A DNA stretch of 64,000 bases from JBBRHQ01 sp963738305 (GTDB lineage: Bacteria > Actinomycetota > Thermoleophilia > Solirubrobacterales > 70-9), in NCBI GenBank assembly GCA_963738305.1, contig CAVTVU010000001.1, positions 372,001-436,000 on the forward strand, in the 5' to 3' direction. The notes under the pieces were generated by a model that was given only the letters and a program-made list of their open reading frames with translations, did not search any database and was not told where the DNA came from. Positions 18,987-28,753 of this stretch are shown here, in pieces. Position numbers and translations under genes: made by a program. Position 1 is the stretch's first letter; each line of letters starts with the position of its first letter.

Positions 18987-19864
18987 TACAGCTCTGGCAC
19001 GTCCGCTCCGTGCGGCGTGAACGGGAGCCGCCTCACCTCGGCCCACTCCTCGCAGCGGCGCTCCAGCTCGGCCACCACCCGGCCAGTGTCCTGCCAGGTG
19101 GTCCAGACGAGGACGGTCGGGCCGGCGCCTGAGATCGTCGCCCCGAGGGCGCCGATCTCCGCCGCGGCGGCGACCAGCTCCATCGAGCGCGGGTAGAGGT
19201 CGCGGCGGCGCGGCTGGTGGATGCGGTCGCGAAGGCCCCGCGAGACCAGCGCCAGGTCGGCCTGCTGGAGGCCGAGCACGAGGAGCGAGGCGGCGCCGAC
19301 GTTGGCGACCGCATCGTCGAGAGGCACCTCGGCCGGGATTGCCTCGCGTGCACGCTCGGTAGGCACCTCCTCCGCGGGGATGACCGCAACCGCCTCCAGG
19401 CCCTCCGGCGGGTCGAAGCGGGCGGCGACGGGAGCGCCGTCCTCGGAGCCGCAGATCACGAAGCCGCCGTGGATCGCCGCAGCGACGTTGTCGGGGTGGC
19501 CCTCGATCGCCGCCGCGCGGGCCAGTAGGTCAGCCGGGCCAAGCGCCAGCTCGAAGAGGTGGTCGGCCGCGACCAGCCCGGCGACGATCGCCGCCGCGCT
19601 CGAGCCGAGGCCGCGCGCCAGGGGGATCTCGCTGCGGATCGTGAAGCTGAGCCCGTCGGGGGGATGCAGCGTCTCGAAGGCCCGCACCAGCAGGTTCTCG
19701 CGCCCGGCCGGGACGTCGAGACCGCCGGTGTCGAGCGAGAACTCGCCGGCCTCACTCACCTCCAGCTCGAGGAAGAGCGAGAGGGCCGCGGCCATCACGT
19801 CGTAGCCGGGCCCGAGGTTGGCCGAGCTGGCCGGCACCCGGACCCGCCTCCTGCGTACCGTCAC
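18986..19864 (-). CDS. thrB: Homoserine kinase
   Basis: ThrB phosphorylates homoserine with ATP, the step before threonine synthase. This 292-residue GHMP-family kinase has RVPASSANLGPGYD near the N-terminus, the ATP-binding PLARGLGSSAAA (residues 81-92) and the C-terminal LGATISGAGPTVLV. The length is normal. The start is GTG at 19864. It is separated from hom and thrC by two thioredoxin-fold genes and a convergent phosphoesterase, an unusual split of the threonine genes. Confidence 0.93.
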   Translation of the reverse strand: MTVRRRRVRVPASSANLGPGYDVMAAALSLFLELEVSEAGEFSLDTGGLDVPAGRENLLVRAFETLHPPDGLSFTIRSEIPLARGLGSSAAAIVAGLVAADHLFELALGPADLLARAAAIEGHPDNVAAAIHGGFVICGSEDGAPVAARFDPPEGLEAVAVIPAEEVPTERAREAIPAEVPLDDAVANVGAASLLVLGLQQADLALVSRGLRDRIHQPRRRDLYPRSMELVAAAAEIGALGATISGAGPTVLVWTTWQDTGRVVAELERRCEEWAEVRRLPFTPHGADVPEL

Positions 19865-19889
19865 AGGCTTCCCCGCCCCCAGCTCGCCC

Positions 19890-20432
19890 TCACGGCTTCC
19901 ACTTGACGCTGCAGCCCACCGGCTCCGTTTCGGCCGGCTCGGGTTCGCGACCCTCCAGCACCGCGTCGAGCGCGTCCCGCAGCCAGGCCGCTCCCTGACC
20001 AGGGTCCTCGTAGTCGGCGTCGGGCGCGCCGCGGTAGCGCAGCCGCAGGTCGGCGTCGAGGACGAACACGTCGGGCGTGGTCCGAGCCCCGAAGGCCCGG
20101 GCCACCGACTGGCTCGCGTCATGCAGATAGGGATGCGACCAGCCGCCCTCGCGCTCGACCCGCTCGGACATCGCCTCGAAGGAGTCGGCCGGGTAGCGGT
20201 CGGGGTCGTTGGAGTTGACCGCGAGCACCCGGACACCGCGATCAGCGTAGTCACGGGCAACCGCGTCGAGGCGCTCCTGCCAGGCGAGCGCGTAGGGGCA
20301 GTGGTTGCAGGTCCAGTAGACGACGCTCGCCGGCACCTCGCCTGCCGGCCCCAGCTCGTGCCGCTGGCCGTCCACCCCGGGCAGCTCCAGCGCCGGCGCC
20401 ACGTCGCCGATCCCGATCCCGTTCTCGCTCAT
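19890..20432 (-). CDS. Thioredoxin-fold redoxin
   Basis: This 180-residue cytoplasmic protein has an AhpC/TSA-like thioredoxin fold with a redox CxxC in YWTCNHCPYA. The segment RGVRVLAVNSNDPDRYPADSFEAM and the cis-Pro motif ARTTPDVFVLD follow. Such proteins act as thiol reductases or resuscitation-type redoxins. Its ATG overlaps the preceding gene's stop as ATGA, so the two thioredoxin-like proteins are co-translated. It has no signal peptide. Confidence 0.88.
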   Translation of the reverse strand: MSENGIGIGDVAPALELPGVDGQRHELGPAGEVPASVVYWTCNHCPYALAWQERLDAVARDYADRGVRVLAVNSNDPDRYPADSFEAMSERVEREGGWSHPYLHDASQSVARAFGARTTPDVFVLDADLRLRYRGAPDADYEDPGQGAAWLRDALDAVLEGREPEPAETEPVGCSVKWKP

Positions 20433-20758
20433 CCGTTCCTCCTAGCCGCTGAAAGCGCGTCCCTGATGTCCTCGGGGTCGGGCAGCGGAGAGATCCGCCC
20501 GTCCCGGCGCCGGTAGACCCGGCAGGTTAGGCCGATCGGCCGCTCGGGGTCAGGCGGCTGGATGTCCTCGCCGTCAACCAGGATCGTCGGCGAGCCGGGG
20601 AACCCGAGGCGCTCGGCCTCGGCCGCGTCGCTGACCTCGATCACCTCCACGCCCGACGGGTCGAGTCCCTGGGCCTCCACCTCGGCGCGCAGCGTCGCCA
20701 GCGCCCGCTCCCAGGATGGGCACTCCCGCCACCAGAAGAACCTGATGTCGGCGGTCAT
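20429..20758 (-). CDS. Thioredoxin-like fold protein
   Basis: This protein of about 109 residues begins with a beta strand and FFWWRECPSWERAL, which has a single Cys in the active-site position. It continues with the cis-Pro strand GFPGSPTILVDGED, typical of small thioredoxin-like proteins next to mercury or disulfide genes. A third Cys (LTCRVY) lies near the C-terminus. The start is ATG at 20758, and an ATG 9 bp upstream is possible. It overlaps the following redoxin gene by 4 bp. Confidence 0.75.
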   Translation of the reverse strand: MTADIRFFWWRECPSWERALATLRAEVEAQGLDPSGVEVIEVSDAAEAERLGFPGSPTILVDGEDIQPPDPERPIGLTCRVYRRRDGRISPLPDPEDIRDALSAARRNG

Positions 20759-20792
20759 CGCCGACATTCTGGCCTGCCGCCCCGCGGCGCCG

Positions 20793-20846
20793 GTCGCGAG
20801 AGTGATCTGAAACACCAATGTGGTGTCTTATTGACGTCTCGGCGGC
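20793..20846. repeat. Dispersed palindromic element, type II stem, copy 1
   Basis: ACACCA (20812-20817), ATG, TGGTGT (20821-20826) form the inner stem. The flanks are CGCGAGAGTG on the left and CTTATT-GACGTCTCGG on the right. The second type II copy, at 37958-38005, is in the opposite orientation and shares about 35 positions. The element lies between the divergent thioredoxin-like and phosphoesterase genes. Confidence 0.65.
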
Positions 20847-20869
20847 GGTGCCGGGTTCATACTGGATCG

Positions 20870-21805
20870 ATGCCGCCCTGGGCGCGCCCGCCGGCGATCC
20901 TCGCCCTTGCCTTGGTCGCTCTCTGGGCGACGGCCTGCGGCGGCGATGGAACGAGCGCACCCTCCACAGGTCGCGGCAGTGGTGCGTCGAGTCCCGAGAA
21001 AGGCTCCCGGGTCTTCGTCGTTGTACTCGAGAACCGCGAGTACGGGCAGGTGATCGGAGCGCCAGACGCGCCCTACCTGAATCGCCTCGCCCGGCGCGGC
21101 GCTCTCGCGACCCGCTACTACGCGATCACCCATCCCTCGCTCCCCAACTACCTGGCGCTAATCGGCGGCTCGACGTACGGCATCCACAGCGATTGCACCC
21201 GTTGCAGCGCCTCCGGGCGGAGCCTTCCCGAACAGCTCGACGAGGCCGGCGTGGACTGGCGCGCCTACATGCAGGGGATGCCGCGCAGCTGCTACCTCGG
21301 CGGCTACAGCGGCCGCTACGCGAAGAAGCACAATCCCTTCTACTACTTCGAATCGATCGTCTCGGACCGCGCTGCCTGCCACCGGGTCGTGCCCGGCGGG
21401 CGGGTCTGGAGCGACCTTCGGAACGGGACCCTGCCGACCTTCGGTTGGGTCACTCCGGACCTCTGCAACGACGCCCACGATTGCCCCCTCGCGAGGAGTG
21501 ACCGCTACCTCTCCCGCCTCGTCCCGGCTCTGCTGCCCCGGCTCGGCCCGGATGGATACCTCGTCATCACCTTCGACGAAGGGCTGACGGATCGAGGCTG
21601 CTGCGGTGCCCACGGCGGCCGCGTGGCGACGATCCTCGCCGGACCGCGGGTCCGCCACGGTGTGCGGCTCACCCATCCCTCCACGCACTACTCGCTCCTC
21701 GCCACGCTGGAGCGAAACTTCGGTCTGCCGCTGCTGCGGGCGGCCAAACGGGCGGAGCCGATGGGGGCGGCGTTCAGTCGAAGACGGCGCGCTCGGCGGC
21801 GGTGA
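20870..21805 (+). CDS. Secreted lipoprotein phosphoesterase
   Basis: This 311-residue protein has a lipoprotein signal peptide with lipobox ATAC, then an alkaline-phosphatase-superfamily phosphoesterase domain related to acid phosphatases and phospholipase C. Key segments are VFVVVLENREYGQVIG, YYAITHPSLPNYLALIGGSTYG and LVITFDEG, which supply metal-binding and catalytic residues, and HGGRVATILAGP. Several Cys pairs (SDCTRCS, CCGAHGG) suggest disulfides outside the cell. It may release phosphate from organic phosphates. The ATG has CATACT 6 nt upstream. Its 3' end overlaps the convergent thrC end by 32 bp. Confidence 0.85.
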   Translation: MPPWARPPAILALALVALWATACGGDGTSAPSTGRGSGASSPEKGSRVFVVVLENREYGQVIGAPDAPYLNRLARRGALATRYYAITHPSLPNYLALIGGSTYGIHSDCTRCSASGRSLPEQLDEAGVDWRAYMQGMPRSCYLGGYSGRYAKKHNPFYYFESIVSDRAACHRVVPGGRVWSDLRNGTLPTFGWVTPDLCNDAHDCPLARSDRYLSRLVPALLPRLGPDGYLVITFDEGLTDRGCCGAHGGRVATILAGPRVRHGVRLTHPSTHYSLLATLERNFGLPLLRAAKRAEPMGAAFSRRRRARRR

Positions 21806-22808
21806 TCTCGTTCTCGCAGCTGACCACAGCCGGGGCCTTGCCGAGCGCGGTGTCGGGGTCCTTGAGGCCGTGGCCGGTGAGCACGCAGACCACGGTCTGC
21901 GGCGCCGCGCTGCCCTCGGCGACCGGGAGGCCGTGGGCCAGGATCCCGGCGACCGAGGCGGCCGAGGCCGGCTCGCAGAAGACGCCCTCGCTGGCCGCCA
22001 GCCAGCGGTAGGCGTCGAGGATCTGCTCGTCGGAGACCGCGGCGACCCGGCCGCGCGAGGCGGTGAAGGCGTCCATCGCCTCCTCCCAGCGGGCCGGGTT
22101 GCCGATCCGGATCGCCGAGGCGACCGTCTCGGGGTTCTCGACCGGGGCGCCGCGCACCAGCGGCGCCGCGCCCTCGGCCTGGAAGCCGTAGAGGACCGGC
22201 GCCGAGTCGGACTCGCGGAAGCCGCGCCAGTAGGCGGTGACGTTGCCGGCGTTGCCGACCGGGATCGCCAGCGCGTCGGGCGCCTCGCCCAGCTCCTCGA
22301 CCACCTCGAAGGCGGCCGTCTTCTGCCCCTCGATCCGGTAGGGGTTGACCGAGTTGACCAGCTCGATCGGGTGGCGCTCGGCCAGCTCGCGGACGATCGT
22401 CAGGGCGTCGTCGAAGTTCCCCCGCAGGGCGATCACCCGCGCCCCGTGCATCAGCGCCTGGGCCAGCTTGCCGATCGCGATCTTCCCCTCCGGCACGATC
22501 ACCGCCCCGCGCATCCCCGCTTTCGCCGCATAGGCGGCGGCGCTCGCCGCCGTGTTCCCGGTCGAGGCGCAGATCACCGCCTCGGCACCCCGCCCCTTGG
22601 CCCGTGACACCGCGACCGTCATCCCGCGGTCCTTGAACGACCCGGTCGGGTTGGCGCCGTCGAACTTGAGGAAGACGCGGGCCCCAACCCGCTCCGACAG
22701 CCGTTCGGCGGGGATCAGCGGCGTCGAACCCTCGTTCAGGCTGACGACGGGATCCCCCGGCTCGAGCGGCAACCGGTCGCGGTATCTGTCGATCAGCGGC
22801 TGCGGCAT
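21774..22808 (-). CDS. thrC: Threonine synthase
   Basis: ThrC converts O-phosphohomoserine to threonine using pyridoxal phosphate. This 344-residue protein has the PLP-lysine motif NPTGSFKDRG (Lys59), the phosphate-binding loop PVGNAGNVTAYW, and ASTGNTAASAAAYAAKAG. The length is normal. It follows hom by 57 bp on the same strand and is likely in one operon with lysA and hom. The chosen start is ATG at 22808. Confidence 0.95.
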   Translation of the reverse strand: MPQPLIDRYRDRLPLEPGDPVVSLNEGSTPLIPAERLSERVGARVFLKFDGANPTGSFKDRGMTVAVSRAKGRGAEAVICASTGNTAASAAAYAAKAGMRGAVIVPEGKIAIGKLAQALMHGARVIALRGNFDDALTIVRELAERHPIELVNSVNPYRIEGQKTAAFEVVEELGEAPDALAIPVGNAGNVTAYWRGFRESDSAPVLYGFQAEGAAPLVRGAPVENPETVASAIRIGNPARWEEAMDAFTASRGRVAAVSDEQILDAYRWLAASEGVFCEPASAASVAGILAHGLPVAEGSAAPQTVVCVLTGHGLKDPDTALGKAPAVVSCENEITAAERAVFD

Positions 22809-22865
22809 TGCGGCCTCGACCCTATTCCTGGGGGCGGTTGCCGGCTGCCTCACCCACCTCGACCC

Positions 22866-24091
22866 TCACACGAACTCCTCCTCGATCACGCGGATTGCGC
22901 GGGGCCGGGAGCGCAGGAAGTCGAGACGGGCGATCTCCTCCAGCGCGGAAGAGAAGCGCGACTCCAGGCACTCGTGGAGGACCATCACCAGGCGCGCGTC
23001 GTCGCCCATGCCCGCGCTGGACGACGCTCTTCACCGAGACCTCGTGGTCGCCGAGGATGGCGGCGATCTGGGCCAGCACGCCCGGCCGGTCCGCCACCTC
23101 GAGGTGGAGGTAGAAGGACGACGGGACGTCGGTGATGATCGGCAGGTCTTCCCGCGTCTCGTGCACCGGGGCCTCGCCGCTGATGATCGAGACGACGTCG
23201 CCGAGCACGGCCGAGGCGGTCTGGATGCCGCCGGCGCCGGGGCCCGACATCGTCACCTCGGTGATCGCCGGCGCCTCGACCATGACCGCGTTGAAGGGGC
23301 CGCCGACCGGCGCCAGCGGGTGGCCCTCGTAGAGGAAGCAGGGGAAGACGCGGACGCTGACGCCGCCCTCGAGGCGCTCGGCGACGCCGAGCAGCTTCAG
23401 CGAGAGGCCGAACTCCTTCGCGTAGGAGAGGTCGTCGGGCTGGACGCCCTCGATCCCCTCGAAGGGGACCTCGTCCAGCGAGACCGGGGTGTGGAAGGCG
23501 AGCCGGGCGAGGATCGCCATCTTCGCCGCCGCGTCGGCGCCGTTGACGTCCTCGGTCGGGTCGGCCTCCGCGTAGCCCAGCTCCTGCGCGCGAGCGAGCA
23601 CCTCGGCGTAGGCGGCGCCGCTGGCGGCCATCTCGCTGAGGATGAAGTTGGTGGTGCCGTTGACGATCCCGAAGACCTTCGCGATCTCGGTCACCCCGAG
23701 GCTCTCCTGGATCACCCGGATGATCGGGATCACCCCGGCGACCGCGGCCTCGAAGCGCAGCTGGACGCCGGCCTCGCGGGCGGCCTCGAAGAGCTCGTCG
23801 CCGTGCTGGGCGAGCAGCTGCTTGTTGGCGGTGACGACCGGCTTGCCGCCCCGCAGGGCGGCGAGCACGTGCTCGCGCGCGGGCTCGGTCCCGCCCATCA
23901 GCTCGACCATCAGGTCCGAGCGAAGCGAGGATCTCGGCGGCGTCGCCCCGGCTGCGGGTGAGGACCCCGGAGATCTCCGGCCGGCGCCCGGTCGCCGCCT
24001 CGACCGCGGCGGCGCGCTCGGCCAGCAGCTCGGCGAAGGCGGAGCCGACGGTGCCGTGCCCGAGCAGGCCGATGCGCACCGGCTCACCCAT
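22866..24091 (-). CDS. hom: Homoserine dehydrogenase (apparent frameshifts)
   Basis: Hom reduces aspartate semialdehyde to homoserine. The NAD(P)-binding motif IGLLGHGTVGSAF, the catalytic segment (KPVVTANKQLL, GIVNGTTNFIL, EADPTEDVNG) and a C-terminal ACT domain (VADRPGVLAQIAAIL) are all present. The frame changes near 23930 (CTCGCTTCGC, one extra T) and near 23030 (CGGGCATGG, one extra base). After stitching it reads to EEEFV and TGA at 22866, about 408 residues. Both lesions look like consensus errors. The gene begins directly after lysA. Confidence 0.92.
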
Positions 24092-24093
24092 CG

Positions 24094-25418
24094 TCAGTAC
24101 GTCCCGGGCCAGCAGGTCCTCGTAGGTCTCGCGGCGCACCACCGCCCGCGCCTCGCCGTCGCGGCAGAAGACGACCGGCGGGCCGCGGCACGCCGTTGTA
24201 GTTGCTGGCCATCGCGTGGCCGTAGGCGCCGGTCGCCGGGGTGACGAGGACGTCCCCGACGCTGGGCGCGGCGAGCATCGCGTCGCGGACGAGGATGTCG
24301 CCGGACTCGCAGTGCATGCCGGCGATCGTCACCGCGCGTGTCCGGCGGCGTCGCCGGCGCGGTCGGCGATCAGCGCCTCGTAGCGGGAGCCGTAGAGCAT
24401 CGGCCGCAGGTTGTCGGACATGCCGCCGTCGACGGCGACGTAGGTGCGCACGCCGGGGATCTCCTTGACCGTGCCGACCGTGTAGGCGGTGACGCCGGCG
24501 TTGCCGACCAGCGAGCGGCCGGGCTCGATCAGGATCCGCGGCCCGTCGCCGAAGACCTCCCGGACCGCCGCGGACCTTGACCTCGACGTAGGCGTCGATC
24601 GAGGGCGGCTCGTCGTCGTCCGTGTAGGCGATGCCGAGGCCGCCGCCGACGTTGACGAGCCGGCACCACTCGCCGGCCAGCTCGCCGAGGGCGCGGATCG
24701 CCAGCGTGTAGGGCTCGAGCTCGAGGATCTGCGAGCCGATGTGGGCGTGGAGGCCGACCAGGTTGAGCCGCTCGAGGCGAGCACCCGCTCGATCGCCTCC
24801 GCCGCCAGTCCGTCCTCGAGCCCGAAGCCGAACTTGGAGTCGAGCTGCCCGGTCTGGACGTAGTCGTGGGTCGAGGGGTTGACCCCGGGCGTGACCCGGA
24901 TCAGCACGTCCTGGGGCTCGTCGAGCAGGCGCTCGCAGCGCTCGATCTCGTCGAAGGAGTCGAGGATCAGGTGGCCGACGCCGGAGCGCGCGGCGAGCAG
25001 GATCTCCTCGTCGGTCTTGTTGTTGCCGTGCATGTGGATGCGGGCGGGGTCGAAGCCGGCCCGCAGCGCCATGTCAGCTCGCCGCCCGAGGCGACGTCGA
25101 CCGAGAGCCCCTCCTCGGCGAAGAGCCGGTAGGCGGCGGTGCAGGGCAGCGACTTGCTGGCGAAGAGGACCTCGAAGTCGGGGTCGCGCTGCGAGAGCGC
25201 TCGCGGTAGGCGCGGGCGCGGGCGCGCATGTCGTCCTCGGCGTAGACGTAGGCCGGCGTGCCGAACTCGGCCGCCAGCTCGACCAGGTCGCAGCCGGCGA
25301 TCTCGAGGTGGCCGCGCTCGTTGACCCGGCTGCCGACCGGGTAGACCGGCGAGCCGGCGATCCGGTCGGCGTCGGCGACGCCGCTCTGTGGCGCTCGACG
25401 AGCCATCGGGATCGGCAT
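24094..25418 (-). CDS. lysA: Diaminopimelate decarboxylase (many apparent frameshifts)
   Basis: LysA makes lysine from meso-diaminopimelate with PLP. The family landmarks are all present but spread over several frames: GTPAYVYAEDD, FASKSLPC (PLP lysine), HGNNKTDEEI, LVGLHAHIGSQI, VNVGGGLGIAY, EPGRSLVGNAG, CESGDILVRD and ETYEDLLARD. Frame changes fall near 25200, 25078, 24783, 24580, 24340 and 24190. The last frame runs into hom without a stop, whereas the TGA at 24094-24096, 2 bp before the hom ATG, is in another frame, so a further indel is likely. ATG at 25418 or 25406 could be the start. Confidence 0.9.
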
Positions 25419-25465
25419 TGTGACGGGTCGCGAGCCGGACGCCGCCTTCAGTCAGGATTGGCGCG

Positions 25466-26178
25466 ATGGAACTCCCAGCGCCGCGCGGAGCCCGCAGCGA
25501 AGCGGCAGCGCCGGCGGCCTCGCCTACGACCTCTGGCTGCCGGACCGAGACCGCCGCCCTGGCCGGGGATCGTCGTCATCCATGGCGCCGGCTCGCGCCG
25601 GCAGAACCACGCCGACTTCGCCCGGCTCGCCCGCGCAAGCGGCTGGGCGGCGCTCAGCTACGACCAGCGCGGTCACGGCGCCAGCGCCGGCGGTGTCGCC
25701 CGCTGCGATCGCCGACGCCGGCGCGATGGCGCGGCTGCTCGGTGCGGTCGAGGGGGTCGACCCGCGGCGGGTCTGCGCCCGCGGCTCGAGCATGGGCGGC
25801 TTCGTCGCGATCCACGCCGCCGCCGAGCGAGGAGGCGATCGCCGGGGCGATCGCGATCTGCCCGGCCGCCGAGGCGCTGCTGCTCGAGGGGATCCGCCGC
25901 GGGCGGCTCGAGATGCCAGTCGACGAGCAGGCTCTCGTCCCCTGGCTCGAGCGCCACGATCTGCGCGAGCCGCCGAGGCGATGGGCGCGAAGCCGCTGAT
26001 CCTGCTCCACGCCGACGGGCGACGAGCAGGTCCCGGTCGCGCTCTCGCGCGAGGTCCACGCGCGGGCCGCCGAGCCGCAAGAAGCTGATCGTCGTGCCCG
26101 GGGGCCACCACCGCTCGGTCCAGCACGACCCCGAGCTCCAGGGCGAGGCGCTGCGCTGGCTCGAGACGAGTCTCCTAG
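25466..26178 (+). CDS. Alpha/beta hydrolase (many apparent frameshifts)
   Basis: Stitched frames give a serine hydrolase of about 240 residues: VVIHGAGSRRQNHADFARLA (oxyanion loop), YDQRGHGAS, the nucleophile elbow GSSMGGFVAIHA, the acid region LILLHADG-DEQVP, and the histidine segment VVPGGHHRS. The arrangement is that of a dienelactone-hydrolase or esterase-like alpha/beta hydrolase. At least five frame changes occur between 25540 and 26180. The start (ATG 25466) and the stop (TAG 26176-26178) are tentative for the same reason. It is divergent from lysA. Confidence 0.7.
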
Positions 26179-26219
26179 AGAGCGGATGTGGCCCCGGCAG
26201 ACGCCGGGGACGAAACCCG

Positions 26220-26340
26220 TCACCAGCCCTGAAGGCCGGCGGCCTCGAGGGCTCCGCCGGGACTCCTGAAGGCCTCGCTGCTGACCGCTCTCCCGTCTCG
26301 CACCGTCGCGGGATCGAAGTAGGACCCCTCGCGCCGGGTC
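26220..26340 (-). pseudogene. C-terminal remnant of a SnoaL-like protein
   Basis: On the minus strand, between the M23 peptidase stop and the hydrolase end, a frame reads ...GSYFDPATVRDGRAVSSEAF then RSPGGALEAAGLQGW and TGA. The ending R-DG-x-V...EAF...ALEAAGL is the standard C-terminus of SnoaL-like proteins, such as those at 11757 and 61287. No N-terminal part exists upstream, so it is a stump. The sequence is short and the region is rich in indels, so confidence is limited. Confidence 0.4.
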
Positions 26341-26373
26341 GAGGAGCAACTCCGCCGCTTTCTCGAGGCCTCG

Positions 26374-27619
26374 CTAGAGGTAGCCCATCGGGTCGACGGC
26401 GGCGTTCCGTTGACGCGGACCTCGAAGTGCAGGTGCGGGCCCGAAGCAGTAGCCGGTGCAGTCCGATGTAGCCGATCACCTGGCCCTGGGAGACCTGCTG
26501 GCCCGGCGGAGACCGCGAAGGACGTCCTGGTGGGCGTAGCAGGTGGAGAGCCCGCCGCCGTGGTCGATGCAGGTGTAGTTGCCGTAGCCGCCGCTGCTCG
26601 GCTCGGGCTCGGTGAAGATCACGGTGCCCGACGGCGGCGGCGCGGATCGGCGTGCCGGTCCGGCACGGCGATGTCGATCCCCGGGTGGATCTCGGCCCCG
26701 AAGCGCCAGCCGAAGCCGGAGACGACCGGGCCGTCGACCGGCCAGATGAAGCCCGAGGAGCTGGGCGCTCCGGATCGGCCCAGCCGGCAGCGGCGCCGAC
26801 GCCGAGGCCGCCGGCGATCTGGCCGCGATCTTGCTCTGGATCGCGGCGACCGACGCCGTCGAGCTCCTGCTCGGTGTTCCTGATCTCGGCCAGCGCCGCG
26901 ACTCGCGCTCGGCCGCGGGCCGCGACCAGCTCCGCCTGGCGGCTCTCGACGCTGGCGCGGGCGGCGGCGAGCGCCTGCTCCTGGGCGGCGATCGCGTCGC
27001 GCGCCGCCTCGATCCGGTTCGTCGCGCGTCGCGCAGGCGGATCGACGGTCCGCTTGGCCTGGTTGCGCAGCTCGCGGACCCGGCCGACGACCGCCTCGTG
27101 GATGCCCTGGATGCGCTTCAGGTATTCGGCCCGTGCCACGAGGTCGTCGAAGCCCTTGGAGGAGAGGAGCACGCTGAGCACGTCCGGGGTGCCGGACTCA
27201 TAGATCGCCACCAGCCGGTCGCGCAGGTCGACCAGGGCGCGCTTCAGGTGCGTGCGCACGATCGCCAGGTGGTCGCGGGCGCGCCGAGCTCGGCGATCGC
27301 CTGGTCGAGCTCCGCCTGCTTGGCGAGCAGCCGCGCGTGGACCGCGGCCTCCTGGCGGCGCAGGCGCGGCGACGCTCGACGGTGAGGCTCGATGATCTGC
27401 TCGCCGTAGTGGGAGATCGTCGTCGTCAGCACGCCCTTACGTGCGCGCACCTGGTCCAACTTCGCCTGCTTGGCGTCGAGCCTCGACTGCAGGTCGGCTG
27501 CGGGAGCGCCGCCGCCGAAGAGCGCTGAGCAGGCAGACCGCGGCCAGCACGGCGACGGCTGCGAGAAGGGCGCAGAGACGCGCCAGGGGGAGTCGAAGCT
27601 GGTCGATCACGGCATTCAT
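26374..27619 (-). CDS. M23-family peptidase with coiled coil (many apparent frameshifts)
   Basis: This is an EnvC/RipA-region-like protein: a signal-anchor (RLCALLAAVAVLAAVCLLSAL), a long coiled coil (QVRARKGVLTTTISHYGEQI, EYLKRIQGIHEAVVGRVREL, QEQALAAARASVESRQAEL) and a C-terminal LytM/M23 domain. The M23 domain has GFGWRFGAEIHPGIDI and FGPHLHFEVRVNGNAAVDPM (metal and catalytic His residues) and ends in GYL-TAG at 26374. M23 proteins cut peptidoglycan cross-links or activate amidases at division. Several one-base frame changes interrupt the ORF, with motifs intact on each side. Start ATG at 27619. Confidence 0.85.
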
Positions 27620-27753
27620 CGAGCCTGCCAACGGGCACGGTGCGCGGCAGTCCGTAGGCAGGTCCCCGAGGCTAGCTGAGCCCACGATTCGCCGGCTCAG
27701 CCAGCCGGTCCGATGCAACCGCGGTTGCGATTCGTGCCCGTCTCCGGGCGCGT

Positions 27754-28725
27754 TTAGGCTCGAGAAGAGCGTTCAGGCACGTGGAGAGAGGCGGTCTCGA
27801 CCTCGAGCAGCTCCTCTCCGGCCTCCTCCTCCATCTGCAGCGTCGTGTGCTCGATGCCGAAGCGCTCGCGGACGCGCCACCTCGAGCCTGCGGCGGATCA
27901 GGTCGCGGTCGGAACCCTCGGCGACGACCACGTGGGCGGAGAGGGCGCCGAAGCCGGCGGTCAGCGTCCAGACGTGGAGGTCGTGGACCGAGCAGACTCC
28001 CGGTGATCGCCGCGAACGACGCTCTGAAGCTCCTCCATGTCGAAGCCGGGCGGCGCCGCCTCCATCAGCACGTCGACCGGCTCGCTGATCAGGCGCCAGG
28101 AGGAGGCGAGGATGAGGACGGCGATCAGGAGGCTGACGATCGGGTCGACGATCGACGAGCCCCCGGCGAGGACGACGGCGCCCGGCGAGCACGACGCCGA
28201 GCGAGCCGAGCGCGTCGGCGGCGCTGTGGCGCAGCACTCCCTCGAGGTTGATGTCGCTCGCGCTGGCCGCGCACCAGGACCAGGGTCGCGGCGGCGTTGC
28301 CGGCGAGCCCGAGGAGGCCGAGGGCGAGGACGCCGCCCGCCTCGATCGCCGGAGGGTCGGAGAGCCTGCCGATCGCCGCGATCGCGATCAGCACCGCGAC
28401 CGCGACCAGCGTGCAGGCCGTTGGCGAGCGCCGCGAGGACCTCGGTGCGCTGGTAGCCGAAGGTCCGCCGCGGCCCGCCGGGCCGCGCCGCCAGCCGGGC
28501 CGCCGCCAGCGCCAGGACGATCGAGCCGACGTCGGAGAGCAGGTGCCCGGCGTCGGCGAGCACCGCCAGTGATCCGGTGAGGATCCCGCCGACGAGCTCG
28601 ACGGCCAGCATCGCCAGGTTGATCGCCAGCGCGAGCCACATCCTGCGCCGGCTGTCCCCGCGGCGCTGCTCGAGGGCGTCGCCCCCGCGAGCGTGCCCCT
28701 GACCGAGGCCGTGGACATGAGCCAT
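27754..28725 (-). CDS. Cation diffusion facilitator transporter (apparent frameshifts)
   Basis: This is a CDF/ZitB-type proton-coupled exporter of zinc or a similar divalent metal. A His-rich N-terminus (MAHVHGLGQGHARGG) precedes the membrane domain. The two HxxxD metal sites are visible: DAGHLLSDVGS in TM2 and LRHSAADALGS in TM5. FGYQRTEVLAALANG and the cytoplasmic domain (SVHDLHVWTLTAGFGALSAHV) follow. The frame changes at least four times between 28410 and 27870, and the stitched protein of about 320 residues has the family length. It is co-directional with the M23 gene after it. Confidence 0.88.
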
Positions 28726-28753
28726 GGCCCGAGCTTAGAACCGCTGCCCCGCG

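Noticed and set aside
20831..20863. TTGACG with CATACT as a -35/-10 pair for the phosphoesterase
   Set aside because: The spacer would be 21 bp, too long for a standard promoter. TTGACG belongs to the repeat element. Only CATACT is used as a possible -10.
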